45,805 nucleotides of DNA from Azoarcus taiwanensis (GTDB lineage: Bacteria; Pseudomonadota; Gammaproteobacteria; Burkholderiales; Rhodocyclaceae): positions 1 to 45,805 of the forward strand of contig NZ_WTVM01000015.1 in the NCBI RefSeq assembly GCF_012910885.1. The letters are read 5' to 3'. A model generated the notes under the pieces. That model was given only the letters and a program-made list of their open reading frames with translations. It was not told the origin of the DNA and searched no databases. Position numbers and translations under genes: made by a program. Positions 8,695-18,697 of the stretch are shown in pieces (the stretch's first letter is position 1; each line of letters starts with the position of its first letter).

Positions 8695-11442
8695 TCACCC
8701 GCTGTTGCGCAGGCCAGCGGCGATACCGTTGATCGAGATCTGGATGCCGAGACGGATGCGGTCGTCGTCATGGGTTTCGCGGTGGCGGCGCAGCAGCTCG
8801 ACCTGCACATGGTTGAGTGGGTCGAGATAGGGAAAGCGGTTGCGGATCGAGCGCTTGAGCAGCGGGTTGTCGTCGAGCAGCTCGGCCTGGCCGGTGATCG
8901 CCAGCAGGGCGTCTACCGTGGCCTGCCATTCGCTGCGGATGCGACCGAAGATTGCTTCCCGCAAGGCCTCGTCCTTGACCAGCTTGGCATAGCGCGAAGC
9001 GATCGCGAGATCGGATTTGGCCAGTACCATGTCCATGTTCGACAGCAGCATGGCGAAGAAGGACCACTCGCGGTGCATGCGTTGCAGGTGCTCGAGCCCG
9101 TCGGCCGGCCGGCTGTCCAGCCACTGTTTGACCGCGCTGCCAAAACCGTACCAGCCAGGCAGCATCAGTCGGCACTGTGCCCAGCTGAATACCCACGGGA
9201 TGGCGCGCAAATCCTCGATACGGGTGCTCTTCTTGCGGGACGCCGGACGCGAGCCGATGTTGAGCTCGGCAATCTCCGAGATCACGGTCGACTCCCAGAA
9301 ATAGCGCTCGAAGCCGTCGGTCTCGTAAACCAGCCCGCGATAGGCCGCGAAGGCGTCATCCGACAGCCGCTGCATGGTCTCGAGAAAGGCCGGGTCGGGC
9401 GCCGCGCTGCGATCCGCGAGCAAGGTGGCTTCGAGCGTGGCTGCGACCAGTACCTCGAGATTGCGTCTGCCGACCTCCGGGTTGGCATATTTCGCTGCTA
9501 TGACCTCACCCTGTTCGGTCAGTCTGATCTGACCCTGTACCGCACCACCTGGCTGCGCCAGAATCGCCTGGTAGCTGGGCCCGCCGCCACGGCCCACCGA
9601 TCCGCCTCGGCCATGGAACAGGCGAAGACGGATACCGTGTCGGGCGAAGATCTCGACCAGCCCGAGCTCGGCCTTGTACAGCGACCAGCCGGAGGTGAGA
9701 AACCCGCCGTCCTTGTTGCTGTCCGAATAGCCCAGCATCACCTCCTGCGCGTGGCCGCGCGAAGCGAGCAGCGACATGTAGCCCGGCAGCGAGAACAAGC
9801 GATCCATGACGGCCGGGGCAGCCTCGAGGTCTTCGATGGTTTCGAAGAGCGGGATGATGTTGGCGTCCAGCGCAGCTTCACGCGGTCGCAGAATGCCGGC
9901 CTCCTTGAGCAGTAGCGCGAGCTCAAGCAGGTCCGAGACGCTCGCGGTCTTGGAGATGATGAAGTTGGGCAGCGCACCGGTGCCGAAACGCTGGTGAGTC
10001 AAACGTGCGGTACGGAAGATCGCGAGCTCCGACTCGGTCTCGTCCGAGTAGTGCACGTGCGGGGACGCCAGAGGGCGGGCGGTTGCGATCTCCTCCAGTA
10101 GCAGCGCGATGCGCGCATCTTCGTTCAGTGCCAGGTAGTCGGCCTCCGGGCTGGCAGTGGCGATCAGCTCGGCCACGACTCGCTCGAAGACATCGGAGTT
10201 CTGACGCAAGTCGATTGGCGCCAGATGGAAGCCGAACACCCCGACAGCCCGCCGCAGGTGACGCAGCGGGCCACGCGCGAGTGCGACCGACCCGTTGGCG
10301 GTGAGCGAGCGGTGAATGATGTCGAGATCGGCGGCCAGTTCGTCCGGCCCGTCGTAAGGGGCCGCGTCACCTATGCCGTGGCGTGTCGGCGCGTAACCGA
10401 GCAAGGCCTCATGGGTTGCGGCGAGGCGCGCATAGATGCCGCTGATCGCCCGACGATAGGGTTCGTCGTTCCGCTGCGGTGAGTGGTCGGGCGAATCGCC
10501 GGCCAGCGCCGTGAGTGCTTCCGAGACGCTGATCAGGCCGACGGCCAGCGACAGGCTGGCACCGAGCGCGTGCAGTTCGTCGAGATAAAAGCCCAGTGCG
10601 ACCGTCGCCTGCATGCGCAGCGTGCGCTCCAGTATGTCGGCGGTGACGAAGGGGTTGCCGTCCCGGTCGCCTCCGATCCAGCTGCCGACCCGGATGAACG
10701 GCGCAAGCTCCGGTGAACTCGCGGTGCCAGCGGCCTGCGACAGGCTATCCTCGACTGCTGCATAGATGCGCGGCAACTGACGCAGAAAGGTCGAACCGTA
10801 GTAGGAGAGGCCGTTGTTGACCTCGTCGATGACCGACAGGCGAGCGGGGCGCATCATCCGGGTCTGCCAGAGCGTGAGCACTGCGCGCCGCAAAGCCTCG
10901 TCGTTGTCGGCGAGTTCTTCGGGCGTGAGCTGGACACGGTCGCGGGTGTCCAGCAGACGGGCGATCTCGGCCTGACAGTTGAGGATGCTCTTGCGCTGCA
11001 CCTCGGTCGGATGCGCAGTCAGCACCGGCGCGATCAGCGCGGTGTCGAAGAAGGTCTGCAGCGCGGCGGCGTCGTAGCCGGCGGCAAAGGCATCGTCCAG
11101 GGCGCGAGACAGACTTCCGGGGCGGGGGCTCGAGCCAGCGATGCTGTGCACGCGTGCACGCCGGATGTGATGCTGGTCCTCAGCGATGTTTGCGAGATGC
11201 GAGAAATAGCTGAAGCCCCGCACAACCTGGATGGTCTGCTCGCGCGACAAGGCGTCGAGCAGGGCTTCGAGCTCGGCTCGCGCGGTGATGTCCTCGTCGC
11301 GTCGGAAGCGCACCGAGGTCTGGCGAATCCGCTCTATGAGATCGAAGGTCGCCGCGCCCTGCTGGTCGCGGATCGTGTCGCCCAGCAGGCGACCGAGCAT
11401 GCGGATATCGTCAAAAAGCGGGGCGTCCTTGTCCTGCATCAT
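8695..11442 (-). CDS. ppc: Phosphoenolpyruvate carboxylase
   Basis: Carboxylates PEP with bicarbonate to oxaloacetate, replenishing the citric acid cycle. The 915-aa product has normal length. It contains the catalytic histidine motif [11 protein letters not shown], the [10 protein letters not shown] motif, the glycine-rich loop [14 protein letters not shown], and the conserved C-terminus [12 protein letters not shown]. Two ATGs stand side by side at 11442 and 11439, with AGGA ten bases upstream. The gene sits between algR and hemC on the opposite strand and is divergent from hemC. Confidence 0.98.
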   Translation of the reverse strand: MMQDKDAPLFDDIRMLGRLLGDTIRDQQGAATFDLIERIRQTSVRFRRDEDITARAELEALLDALSREQTIQVVRGFSYFSHLANIAEDQHHIRRARVHSIAGSSPRPGSLSRALDDAFAAGYDAAALQTFFDTALIAPVLTAHPTEVQRKSILNCQAEIARLLDTRDRVQLTPEELADNDEALRRAVLTLWQTRMMRPARLSVIDEVNNGLSYYGSTFLRQLPRIYAAVEDSLSQAAGTASSPELAPFIRVGSWIGGDRDGNPFVTADILERTLRMQATVALGFYLDELHALGASLSLAVGLISVSEALTALAGDSPDHSPQRNDEPYRRAISGIYARLAATHEALLGYAPTRHGIGDAAPYDGPDELAADLDIIHRSLTANGSVALARGPLRHLRRAVGVFGFHLAPIDLRQNSDVFERVVAELIATASPEADYLALNEDARIALLLEEIATARPLASPHVHYSDETESELAIFRTARLTHQRFGTGALPNFIISKTASVSDLLELALLLKEAGILRPREAALDANIIPLFETIEDLEAAPAVMDRLFSLPGYMSLLASRGHAQEVMLGYSDSNKDGGFLTSGWSLYKAELGLVEIFARHGIRLRLFHGRGGSVGRGGGPSYQAILAQPGGAVQGQIRLTEQGEVIAAKYANPEVGRRNLEVLVAATLEATLLADRSAAPDPAFLETMQRLSDDAFAAYRGLVYETDGFERYFWESTVISEIAELNIGSRPASRKKSTRIEDLRAIPWVFSWAQCRLMLPGWYGFGSAVKQWLDSRPADGLEHLQRMHREWSFFAMLLSNMDMVLAKSDLAIASRYAKLVKDEALREAIFGRIRSEWQATVDALLAITGQAELLDDNPLLKRSIRNRFPYLDPLNHVQVELLRRHRETHDDDRIRLGIQISINGIAAGLRNSG

Positions 11443-11476
11443 TTTCCGGCGTCCTCTGTGTTAGGCATCATTGCTG

Positions 11477-11496
11477 CGCGCTGTCGGAACAGCGCG
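11477..11496. repeat. Perfect 8-bp hairpin in the ppc/hemC intergenic region
   Basis: CGCGCTGT and ACAGCGCG pair perfectly around the four-base loop CGGA. It would lie in the 5' leader of ppc, about 35 bases before its ATG, or serve as a dyad operator. No T-run follows on either strand, so it is not a standard terminator. Confidence 0.4.
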
Positions 11497-11584
11497 ACTA
11501 CGGGGTGGCTATCTTATGTGTTTCCGCGGCCTGGTCTTTGCTCGCGGGCAAGGGCGACGCAAAAAGGGCAGATGGCCCCCATGA

Positions 11585-11590
11585 TAGAAT
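11585..11590 (+). promoter_or_regulatory. Possible -10 element upstream of hemC
   Basis: TAGAAT matches five of six bases of the sigma-70 -10 box and lies 118 bases before the hemC GTG in the divergent ppc/hemC region. No good -35 box is present at 16-18 bases, so this is weak evidence. Confidence 0.25.
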
Positions 11591-11708
11591 GCGGGCCAAA
11601 TTCAGGGCGGCGCCTGTCTGCGCGGAGTGTGTCGGACCAAACGCCGAGCCGGCGTATTTGCCCCAAAGCAGGCGCTTCATCGAATCTCCAAGCGACGAGT
11701 CAATAAAA

Positions 11709-12650
11709 GTGAATACAACCCAAGCCGCGCAGCCCGAACGTATCGTCATCGCAACCCGTGAAAGCCGTCTGGCGTTATGGCAGGCCGAGCATGTCAAAGC
11801 GCGGCTGGAGAAATTGTATCCTGCCTGCAAGGTGGAGCTGCTCGGCATGACTACCCGTGGTGACCAGATTCTCGACCGCCCATTGGCCAAGGTGGGCGGC
11901 AAGGGTCTGTTCGTCAAGGAGCTGGAAACCGCGCTACTGGACGGCCGCGCCGACATTGCAGTGCACTCCATGAAAGACGTGCCGATGATGCTCGCGGACG
12001 AGTTCGCGCTGCCATGCATCAGTGCGCGCGAGGTCCCGCTGGATGCCTTCGTTTCGAACCGCTACGAGAGCCTCGCCGACATGCCGCCGGGCGCGGTGGT
12101 CGGTACTTCGTCGCTGCGCCGGGAGTCGCAGGTCCACGCAAACTACCCGTATCTTGCAGTGACCAGTCTGCGTGGCAACCTCGATACCCGGTTGCGCAAG
12201 CTCGATGAGGGGCAATACGACGCGATCATTCTTGCCGCGGCAGGCCTCAAACGCCTCGGTCTTTCCGACCGGATTCGCAGCGAAATGCCGGCCGAGGTGT
12301 CGTTGCCGTCCGCTGGGCAGGGTGCGCTGGGCATCGAGTGCCTTTCCGCCCGCGAGGATATCGCGGCCTGGCTCGCGCCACTGCATGACAACGAGACGGC
12401 AGCCTGTGTGATCGCAGAACGTGCGGTGTCGCGGGCGCTGGGCGGCAGTTGCGAGGTGCCGCTTGGTGCCTACGCGATCATGCGTGAGGGCAAGCTCTGG
12501 TTGCGCGGGTTCGTAGCCTTGCCGGACGGCAGCCGCTTCGTGCGGGTAGAGCGCGAAGGCGCCCCTGAGAACGCCGAGGCACTGGGTCTCGCGCTGGCCG
12601 CCGAATTGCGCGAGCGTGGCGCGGACGAGATCCTCGCGGCGCTGGGCTGA
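11709..12650 (+). CDS. hemC: Hydroxymethylbilane synthase (porphobilinogen deaminase)
   Basis: Polymerises four porphobilinogen units to hydroxymethylbilane in tetrapyrrole synthesis. The 313-aa protein starts at GTG (VNTTQAAQP); the frame is open farther upstream, but the family begins here, just before [16 protein letters not shown]. The cofactor-attachment motif [11 protein letters not shown] places the dipyrromethane-binding cysteine at C248. KGLFVKELE and [10 protein letters not shown] are also conserved. First gene of hemC-hemD-hemX-hemY; hemD follows after 19 bases. Confidence 0.96.
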   Translation: MNTTQAAQPERIVIATRESRLALWQAEHVKARLEKLYPACKVELLGMTTRGDQILDRPLAKVGGKGLFVKELETALLDGRADIAVHSMKDVPMMLADEFALPCISAREVPLDAFVSNRYESLADMPPGAVVGTSSLRRESQVHANYPYLAVTSLRGNLDTRLRKLDEGQYDAIILAAAGLKRLGLSDRIRSEMPAEVSLPSAGQGALGIECLSAREDIAAWLAPLHDNETAACVIAERAVSRALGGSCEVPLGAYAIMREGKLWLRGFVALPDGSRFVRVEREGAPENAEALGLALAAELRERGADEILAALG

Positions 12651-12669
12651 AGCTCACAAGCCCGCAACC

Positions 12670-13440
12670 ATGTCGCTTTCCGGACGCCATGTGGTCGTCA
12701 CCCGCCCGCTCGAGCAGGCCGGGGCGATGTGCGATGCCCTGCGCGCGCGCGGTGCGGAACCGGTGTTGTTTCCGGTCCTGGCGATCGCTCCCGCCGCGGA
12801 TGCCGCCGGGCTAGAGGCCGCGTGTCGCGACCTGCAGGATTTCGACCTTGCTTTCTTCGTCAGCCCGAATGCGGTCAGGCTCGCGCTCGATGCAATTCTC
12901 GCGCGCCGCGGCTGGCCTGAGGGCGTCGCGGTGGCGACCGTGGGGGCTGGCAGCGCGCGCGCCCTAGCGGACTACGGATTCGATCATGTGATCGCTCCGG
13001 AATCGGGCTTCGACACCGAGGCGGTGATTGCGCTGCCGGCGTTCTCTCCGGAGGCGGTGCGAGGCAAACGCGTGGTTATCTTCCGCGGCGATGGTGGACG
13101 AGAGCTGCTCGGCCAGTATTTGCGGGCGAATGGTGCCGAGGTCGTTCATGTCACCGCATACCGCCGATACTGTCCAGATGCGGATCCTGCGGTGCTTACG
13201 GATCTGGCGGCGCTGGGGCATCTGGATGCGATCACGCTTACGAGCAGCGAGGGTGTGCGCAATTTCGCCGATCTGCTGGGACAGCAAGGACTGGATTGTC
13301 TGAGTCGGGTTCCGGTTTTCGTGCCACATCCGCGGATCGCCGGTTTCGCCCGTGAGGCCGGGTTCAGGCAGGTCATCGAGACTGGCGCGGGGGATGCGGG
13401 CCTGCTGCTCGCGCTTGAAGCATTCTTCGGTGGGAAATGA
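12670..13440 (+). CDS. hemD: Uroporphyrinogen-III synthase
   Basis: Cyclises hydroxymethylbilane to uroporphyrinogen III with inversion of ring D. The 256-aa protein has the family size and the poorly conserved two-lobed HemD pattern: GRHVVVTRPLEQA at the N-terminus, FFVSPNAV near residue 60 and LTSSEGVRNF near 190. The ATG at 12670 is chosen because the HEM4 fold begins directly after it. Its position directly after hemC supports the call strongly. Confidence 0.93.
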   Translation: MSLSGRHVVVTRPLEQAGAMCDALRARGAEPVLFPVLAIAPAADAAGLEAACRDLQDFDLAFFVSPNAVRLALDAILARRGWPEGVAVATVGAGSARALADYGFDHVIAPESGFDTEAVIALPAFSPEAVRGKRVVIFRGDGGRELLGQYLRANGAEVVHVTAYRRYCPDADPAVLTDLAALGHLDAITLTSSEGVRNFADLLGQQGLDCLSRVPVFVPHPRIAGFAREAGFRQVIETGAGDAGLLLALEAFFGGK

Positions 13441-13605
13441 CGCCGGCGGTGCCGGAATCGACGTTGCCGGGGCAGGTTGCAGCGTTTCTCGCACGCCGGT
13501 CCTCATCTTTTTCTGGGTTAAACTTGCATAATGAAACGGCAGAAACCAGCGCTGACCAGGCCGCCGGTCACCGACAAGGCGGCGCGGACTTCGATCGGGG
13601 GGAAG

Positions 13606-15159
13606 ATGGAGTCGCCCAAGAACAAGAGTGCCGACGCTGAAAAGAGCGTCAAGAAGGACGAGATCGCGGCGCCGGCGAGCAAGCCAGCAGTCAGCCCGGC
13701 GCAATCGCCAGCGGCTAAGGAGGCGCACCCAGTCAAGGGAGACGCCGTTCCGCAGACGCCTGACGCCAGGCCTACGCCGGACAGCAAGCCCAGCCCGCCG
13801 ACACCCACGGATCCAGAGAAGGCCGCCGAGGTTGTGAAGGCCTCGTCTGACAAGACGGAAGGCGTCAAACCCGATGCCGTCAAGGGCGGCCCGGCAGCCC
13901 AGCCAGGCGACAAGACGCCGAAGGATATTCCAGCGAAGACGGATGCTGGCGCGTCGAAAGCCGGTTCGGTTGCCAAGGACGCTGGATTGGCCAAAGCCGG
14001 TAGTGATGCCGACAAGAATGCTCCGACGAAAACCGCCGAAGACGGTGGTAGCGGCAAGCCGCCACAAGCCCCGGCCGAGCAGCGGCCCGGCAAGAGCGGG
14101 CCGGTTGCACTCGTTCTGGCTCTGGTTGCGTTGATTGCGGCGGCGGTGCTCGGCTGGCAGGTTTATGAGCTGCGCCTGGCGACCGGCGAGATTCGTCAGG
14201 AGGTGGCGCAGCGCCTGTCCGGCGGTGAAACCGCGATCGCCGAGGTCAGGGCGCTGGTGCGACAGAACAATGAAGGGCTGGGTACGCTTCAGGGGCGCTT
14301 TGGCGCACTCGAATCCCAGGTTGGCACCATGGAAGGTCAGGCAGCGACGCTCGAGTTGCTGTATCGCGAGTCCACCCGTTCGCGTGGAGATCAGGTGCTC
14401 GCTGAGCTCGAGCAGGCGATCACGATTGCCGGCCAGCAACTCCAGCTAGCCGGCAATTTCGAAGCGGCTTTGATCGCGCTGCAGGGCGCAGAAGCACGGC
14501 TTGCGGCGCCGGAGTTCGGTCATCTGCAGCCTCTGCGCAGGGCATTGGTGCGCGATATCGAAGCGCTCAAGGCACATCCTCAAGTTGATGTATCGGGTAT
14601 CGCCCTGCGTCTCGAGCTGGTGCTCGAGCGCGTCGACAGCCTGCCGCTGGCCTTCGAGGTCAAACTGGCCGAGCTGGCCGCCGAGCGTGAGGCCGAGATC
14701 GAGCGTGCGCGTGAGGAGGACGATGTGGTGGGCCGAACGCTCGGCTTCCTGCGCGCGCTGGGCGCCGACATTTGGAGCGAGGTCAAGGGCATGGTTCGGC
14801 TCGAGCGCCTCGACAACGCAGACCCAGTGTTGCTGGGCCCAGAGCAGAGCAACTATCTGAGAGAGAACGTCAAGATTCGTCTGCTCACCGCGCGGCTGGC
14901 GCTTCTTGCGCGCGATGGCCGTACCTATGTGACCGACATCGAGCGTGCGCGTGACTGGCTGGAGCGCTACTTCGACGGCGGTAGCGACCAGGTCCGACGC
15001 ACGCTGGACGAGCTTGGCGAACTGGCCGCGACCCCGATCCGGGCGGAGCTCCCAACCCTGACCGACACTTTTGCCGCGCTGCGCGTGTTGCAGGCCAGGG
15101 GCGTCGAAGCCGAGTCGCCGTCCTCGGAAGAGTCCGGCACTGACGAAGCGGCACGCTGA
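13606..15159 (+). CDS. hemX: HemX-like membrane protein of the heme operon
   Basis: A 517-aa protein from the ATG at 13606, which has GGGGGGAAG just upstream; an in-frame ATG at 13531 would add 25 residues but has no ribosome binding site. The first 160 residues are a low-complexity Lys/Ala/Pro/Asp-rich tail. One membrane segment follows (VALVLALVALIAAAVLGWQV, about residues 166-185), then a long periplasmic helical and coiled-coil region. This is the HemX layout (a relative in name only of uroporphyrinogen methyltransferases). Its function is not established; the fixed position between hemD and hemY suggests scaffolding of heme enzymes. Confidence 0.88.
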   Translation: MESPKNKSADAEKSVKKDEIAAPASKPAVSPAQSPAAKEAHPVKGDAVPQTPDARPTPDSKPSPPTPTDPEKAAEVVKASSDKTEGVKPDAVKGGPAAQPGDKTPKDIPAKTDAGASKAGSVAKDAGLAKAGSDADKNAPTKTAEDGGSGKPPQAPAEQRPGKSGPVALVLALVALIAAAVLGWQVYELRLATGEIRQEVAQRLSGGETAIAEVRALVRQNNEGLGTLQGRFGALESQVGTMEGQAATLELLYRESTRSRGDQVLAELEQAITIAGQQLQLAGNFEAALIALQGAEARLAAPEFGHLQPLRRALVRDIEALKAHPQVDVSGIALRLELVLERVDSLPLAFEVKLAELAAEREAEIERAREEDDVVGRTLGFLRALGADIWSEVKGMVRLERLDNADPVLLGPEQSNYLRENVKIRLLTARLALLARDGRTYVTDIERARDWLERYFDGGSDQVRRTLDELGELAATPIRAELPTLTDTFAALRVLQARGVEAESPSSEESGTDEAAR

Positions 15160-15170
15160 GGAGATCTGCC

Positions 15171-16352
15171 ATGCGTGCCCTGATCTGGATTATTGCTCTG
15201 TTCGCCGTGGCCGCCGGTCTGGCGATGTTTGCCGGAGCCAACGAAGGCTACGTGCTCGTGGTCCTTCCCCCGTGGCGTCTGCAGGCCTCATTGAACCTGA
15301 CGGTTGTCGCGCTTGTTGTGGGTTTCTTCCTGCTCTATTTCCTCATGCGTCTGGTGAGCCGCACGCTGGATCTTCCTGGACGAGTGGGCGCTTATCGAAG
15401 CCGGCGCCGGCAGGAGAAGGCCGCGCGCTCAGCGCGCGAGTCTTTGCGCGCACTCTTCGAGGGGCGTTTCGCTGATGCAGGCAAGCAGGCTCGGATCGCA
15501 TACGGCGCCGGCGATGCCGGGGTCGAGGCAGCCTTGCTCGCGGCACGGGCGGCCCATGCTCAGCGTGACGACCGCGCGTATCGGGAGTGGATTGACAAGG
15601 CTATGTCCGCCGAGGGCGGTCGGACCGCCGCCTTGTTGACCGAAGCCGAACTGGCGACCGCAGAGGGCGCCTGGGACGCGGCTGAAGAGGCACTGGCCAC
15701 CCTGCGCAAGGGGGACCACTCGAGCGTAGCGGCGAATCGTTTGCAGCTCGACCTTGCGCGCGCCCGCGGCGATTGGAAAGCTGTACCCGACCTGGTGCGT
15801 CAGTTGCTGGCCAACAAGGCGATCGGGGCCGAGGAGGGGCGGGCACTCGTTCGTGCTGCGCATCTGGCGACCCTCGAGTCCATGGTTGATCAGCCGGAGC
15901 CTCTGGCCGATTATTGGCGCAAGCTCGGCAAACCGGATCATGCCGATCGGGAGTTGGTGTTCCAGGCGCTGCCGATTCTCGCTAAAGGCGGAAAGGGAGC
16001 GGTGGCGCGCAAGGACGTTGAGCGGCTGCTTGATGGTGAGTGGGACAGCGCGCTGGCCCGACGTTATGCGCTGTGCTCCGGTGAGGGTGAAGAGGCACGC
16101 GACGCGCTCTCGCGCTCCGAGAAATGGCTGAACCGCCAGCCGGATGACCCCGGGTTGCTTTTCGCGCTTGGCAAGCAGTGCATGGTCGCCCAGATCTGGG
16201 GCAAGGCGCAGAGCTATCTCGAGCGCTCACTTGCGCTTGATGCGCGTGCAGAAACGCATCTCGCGTTGGGTCAGCTCTTCGAAGCCACCGAGCATCCGGC
16301 GGAGGCGAAAGCACATTTTGCGCGTGCTGCCCAACTTGCGCTCGAGGCTTGA
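15171..16352 (+). CDS. hemY: HemY-like TPR membrane protein
   Basis: A 393-aa inner-membrane protein with two N-terminal membrane segments (about residues 3-22 and 42-62), then a cytoplasmic helical-repeat region of TPR type with the HemY_N pattern (PF07219): YRSRRRQEKAARSARESL at about 82-99. It is not the protoporphyrinogen oxidase also called HemY in Bacillus. A strong GAGGAGA ribosome binding site overlaps the end of hemX. Last gene of the hem operon, convergent with hemF. Confidence 0.93.
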   Translation: MRALIWIIALFAVAAGLAMFAGANEGYVLVVLPPWRLQASLNLTVVALVVGFFLLYFLMRLVSRTLDLPGRVGAYRSRRRQEKAARSARESLRALFEGRFADAGKQARIAYGAGDAGVEAALLAARAAHAQRDDRAYREWIDKAMSAEGGRTAALLTEAELATAEGAWDAAEEALATLRKGDHSSVAANRLQLDLARARGDWKAVPDLVRQLLANKAIGAEEGRALVRAAHLATLESMVDQPEPLADYWRKLGKPDHADRELVFQALPILAKGGKGAVARKDVERLLDGEWDSALARRYALCSGEGEEARDALSRSEKWLNRQPDDPGLLFALGKQCMVAQIWGKAQSYLERSLALDARAETHLALGQLFEATEHPAEAKAHFARAAQLALEA

Positions 16353-16420
16353 CGGCCTCACATGCTCTGACCGAGTTGTTCCGAACGTCCGCCCCTGTGG
16401 CGAACGCGGGCTACGATTCC

Positions 16421-17335
16421 TTATGCCCAGTCGCGCGGTGTCAGAAAGTCGCTGTACAGGCGCGCTTCTGCTGAGCCGGCAGCCGGCGCCCAGTCGTAGC
16501 GCCACTTGACGATGGGTGGCAGCGACATCAGGATCGATTCGGTTCGACCGCCAGATTGCAGGCCGAACAAGGTGCCCCGGTCGAAGACCAGGTTGAATTC
16601 GACGTACCGCCCACGGCGGTAAGCCTGAAAATCTCGCTCCCGCTCGCCATACTGGGTGTCGCGGCGACGCTCCGCGATCGGGAGATAGGCCGGCACGAAG
16701 GCGTCTCCGACGCTTCGCATCAAACCGAAGCAATGCTCGAAATCGCGAGTGCCGTCGGCGCCCAGATCGTCGAAGAACAAACCACCGACGCCGCGCGCTT
16801 CATTGCGGTGCTTGAGAAAGAAGTAGTCATCACACCACCGCTTGAGCCGCTCGTACTCCGGGCGACCACCGAAGGGCAGCACTGCGTCGCGGCAGGTAGC
16901 GTGGAAGTGACGCACGTCTTCCTCGAACGGGTAGTAGGGTGTGAGATCCATGCCGCCGCCACACCACCACACCGGATTGTCCTCGCCCGCGCCGGCGATG
17001 AAGAAACGCACGTTCATGTGGACCGTCGGACAATAGGGATTGCGCGGATGGAACACAAGTGACACGCCCATGGCCTCGAAGCCCTTGCCGGCAAGGTCCG
17101 GACGGTGGGCGCTGGCCGAAGGCGGCAGTGCCTTGCCAAAGACATGCGAGAAATTCACCCCACCCCGTTCGAAGAAGTTGCCTTCCTCGATGACGCGGCT
17201 GATCCCGCCGCCCCCTCCGGGGCGTTCCCAGGCGTCCTCATGAAACGGCTTGCCATCGAAGGCCTCGAAGCGTTCGACGATGGCGCGCTGAAGGTTCAGA
17301 AGGTAGGCCTTGACGGCTTGGGTATCGATACTCAT
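16421..17335 (-). CDS. hemF: Oxygen-dependent coproporphyrinogen-III oxidase
   Basis: Oxidatively decarboxylates coproporphyrinogen III to protoporphyrinogen IX using O2. The 304-aa product is full length with [39 protein letters not shown] and the C-terminal [12 protein letters not shown] and LMSLPP motifs. It points toward hemY, so heme genes meet tail to tail, and follows purD by 41 bases in the same direction. The presence of this aerobic form indicates heme synthesis under oxygen. Confidence 0.98.
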   Translation of the reverse strand: MSIDTQAVKAYLLNLQRAIVERFEAFDGKPFHEDAWERPGGGGGISRVIEEGNFFERGGVNFSHVFGKALPPSASAHRPDLAGKGFEAMGVSLVFHPRNPYCPTVHMNVRFFIAGAGEDNPVWWCGGGMDLTPYYPFEEDVRHFHATCRDAVLPFGGRPEYERLKRWCDDYFFLKHRNEARGVGGLFFDDLGADGTRDFEHCFGLMRSVGDAFVPAYLPIAERRRDTQYGERERDFQAYRRGRYVEFNLVFDRGTLFGLQSGGRTESILMSLPPIVKWRYDWAPAAGSAEARLYSDFLTPRDWA

Positions 17336-17376
17336 CGTGTCAATGCAGCTTGTGAGGGGCTTTCACTGTGTGTCGG

Positions 17377-18654
17377 TCAGGGCTTGCGGGCGACTGCTCG
17401 GAAACCGATGTCGCGGCGATACTGCCGACCTTCGAACATGATCGCGTCCACCAGGTCGTATGCGCATTTCTGCGCGGTCCGGACGTTGTCGCCGAGCGCG
17501 GTCACGCACAGAACGCGGCCGCCTGCAGTGACGATGTCCTCGCCCGACTGGGCGGTGCCCGCGTGGAAGACATGGCTGTCTTCGGATGCGGCGGTGGGCA
17601 GGCCAGTGATGCGATCCCCCTTGCGCGGAGATTCCGGATAGCCGGCGGCGGCGAGCACGACACCAAGCGCGACCCGCCGGTCCCACTCGGCCTCGACCTC
17701 ATCAAGCCGCCCGGCGATCGCGGCCTCGATGAGGTCGGACAGGTCGGACTTGAGGCGCATCATGATCGGCTGGGTTTCCGGGTCGCCCATGCGGCAGTTG
17801 AACTCGACCACACGCGGCTGCCCGGCGTCGTCGATCATCAGCCCTGCATACAGGAAGCCGGTATAGGGCATGCCCTCGGCACTCATCCCAGCCAGTGCCG
17901 GGTTGATGACTTCGCGCATGACCCGCGCGTGAACCTCCGGCGTGACCACCGGAGCGGGCGAGTACGCACCCATGCCGCCAGTGTTTGGCCCTGCGTCGCC
18001 ATCGCGGAGTCGCTTGTGGTCCTGGCTGGTTGCCAAGGCGAGGGCGTTCCGGCCGTCGGCCATGACGATGAAGCTCGCCTCTTCGCCGCGCATGAATTCT
18101 TCGATGACGACACGGGCGCCGGCGTCGCCCATCCTGTTGTCGAGCAGCATCATGTCGATTGCCGCGTGCGCTTCATCGACGGTCATCGCCACGACGACCC
18201 CTTTGCCTGCAGCCAGGCCGTCGGCCTTGATGACGATGGGTGCGCCTTCCGCATCGATGTAGGCATGCGCTGCAGCGGCGTCGGAGAAGGTCTGATAGCG
18301 TGCCGTCGGAATCTTGTGCCGGACCAGGAACTGCTTGGCGAAATCCTTGGAACTCTCGAGCTGCGCCGCTGCGCGGGTCGGACCGAAGATTGGCAGGTCC
18401 GCCTCGCGGAAGGCGTCGACCACACCGGCGGCGAGCGGCGCTTCCGGGCCGACGACGGTATATTGCACGCCCTCGCGGCGGGCGAGCTCGACCAACTCGG
18501 CGATGTCCGTGACCGGTACGTTTTCGAGCAGTGGTTCGCGTGCGGTGCCGGCATTACCCGGGGCGACCAATACCCGGGTAACCTTTGGCGACTGGGCAAG
18601 CTTCCAGGCCAGCGCGTGTTCGCGGCCTCCGGATCCGATAACGAGTACTTTCAT
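17377..18654 (-). CDS. purD: Phosphoribosylamine-glycine ligase
   Basis: ATP-grasp enzyme making glycinamide ribonucleotide in purine synthesis. The 425-aa protein begins [17 protein letters not shown] and contains [16 protein letters not shown], the ATP-grasp segment [18 protein letters not shown] and [12 protein letters not shown]. It follows purH after 43 bases and precedes hemF, probably on one transcript from dusB-fis-purH. Confidence 0.98.
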   Translation of the reverse strand: MKVLVIGSGGREHALAWKLAQSPKVTRVLVAPGNAGTAREPLLENVPVTDIAELVELARREGVQYTVVGPEAPLAAGVVDAFREADLPIFGPTRAAAQLESSKDFAKQFLVRHKIPTARYQTFSDAAAAHAYIDAEGAPIVIKADGLAAGKGVVVAMTVDEAHAAIDMMLLDNRMGDAGARVVIEEFMRGEEASFIVMADGRNALALATSQDHKRLRDGDAGPNTGGMGAYSPAPVVTPEVHARVMREVINPALAGMSAEGMPYTGFLYAGLMIDDAGQPRVVEFNCRMGDPETQPIMMRLKSDLSDLIEAAIAGRLDEVEAEWDRRVALGVVLAAAGYPESPRKGDRITGLPTAASEDSHVFHAGTAQSGEDIVTAGGRVLCVTALGDNVRTAQKCAYDLVDAIMFEGRQYRRDIGFRAVARKP

Positions 18655-18697
18655 GTCGATTGTCTTGCGTGGGTAGGCAGTCGGGAAGCGTGCGGCT

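Noticed and set aside
12964-14439. A 491-codon minus-strand frame across hemD and hemX.
   Set aside because: Arg-rich, low-complexity translation opposite confirmed heme genes; a composition artefact.
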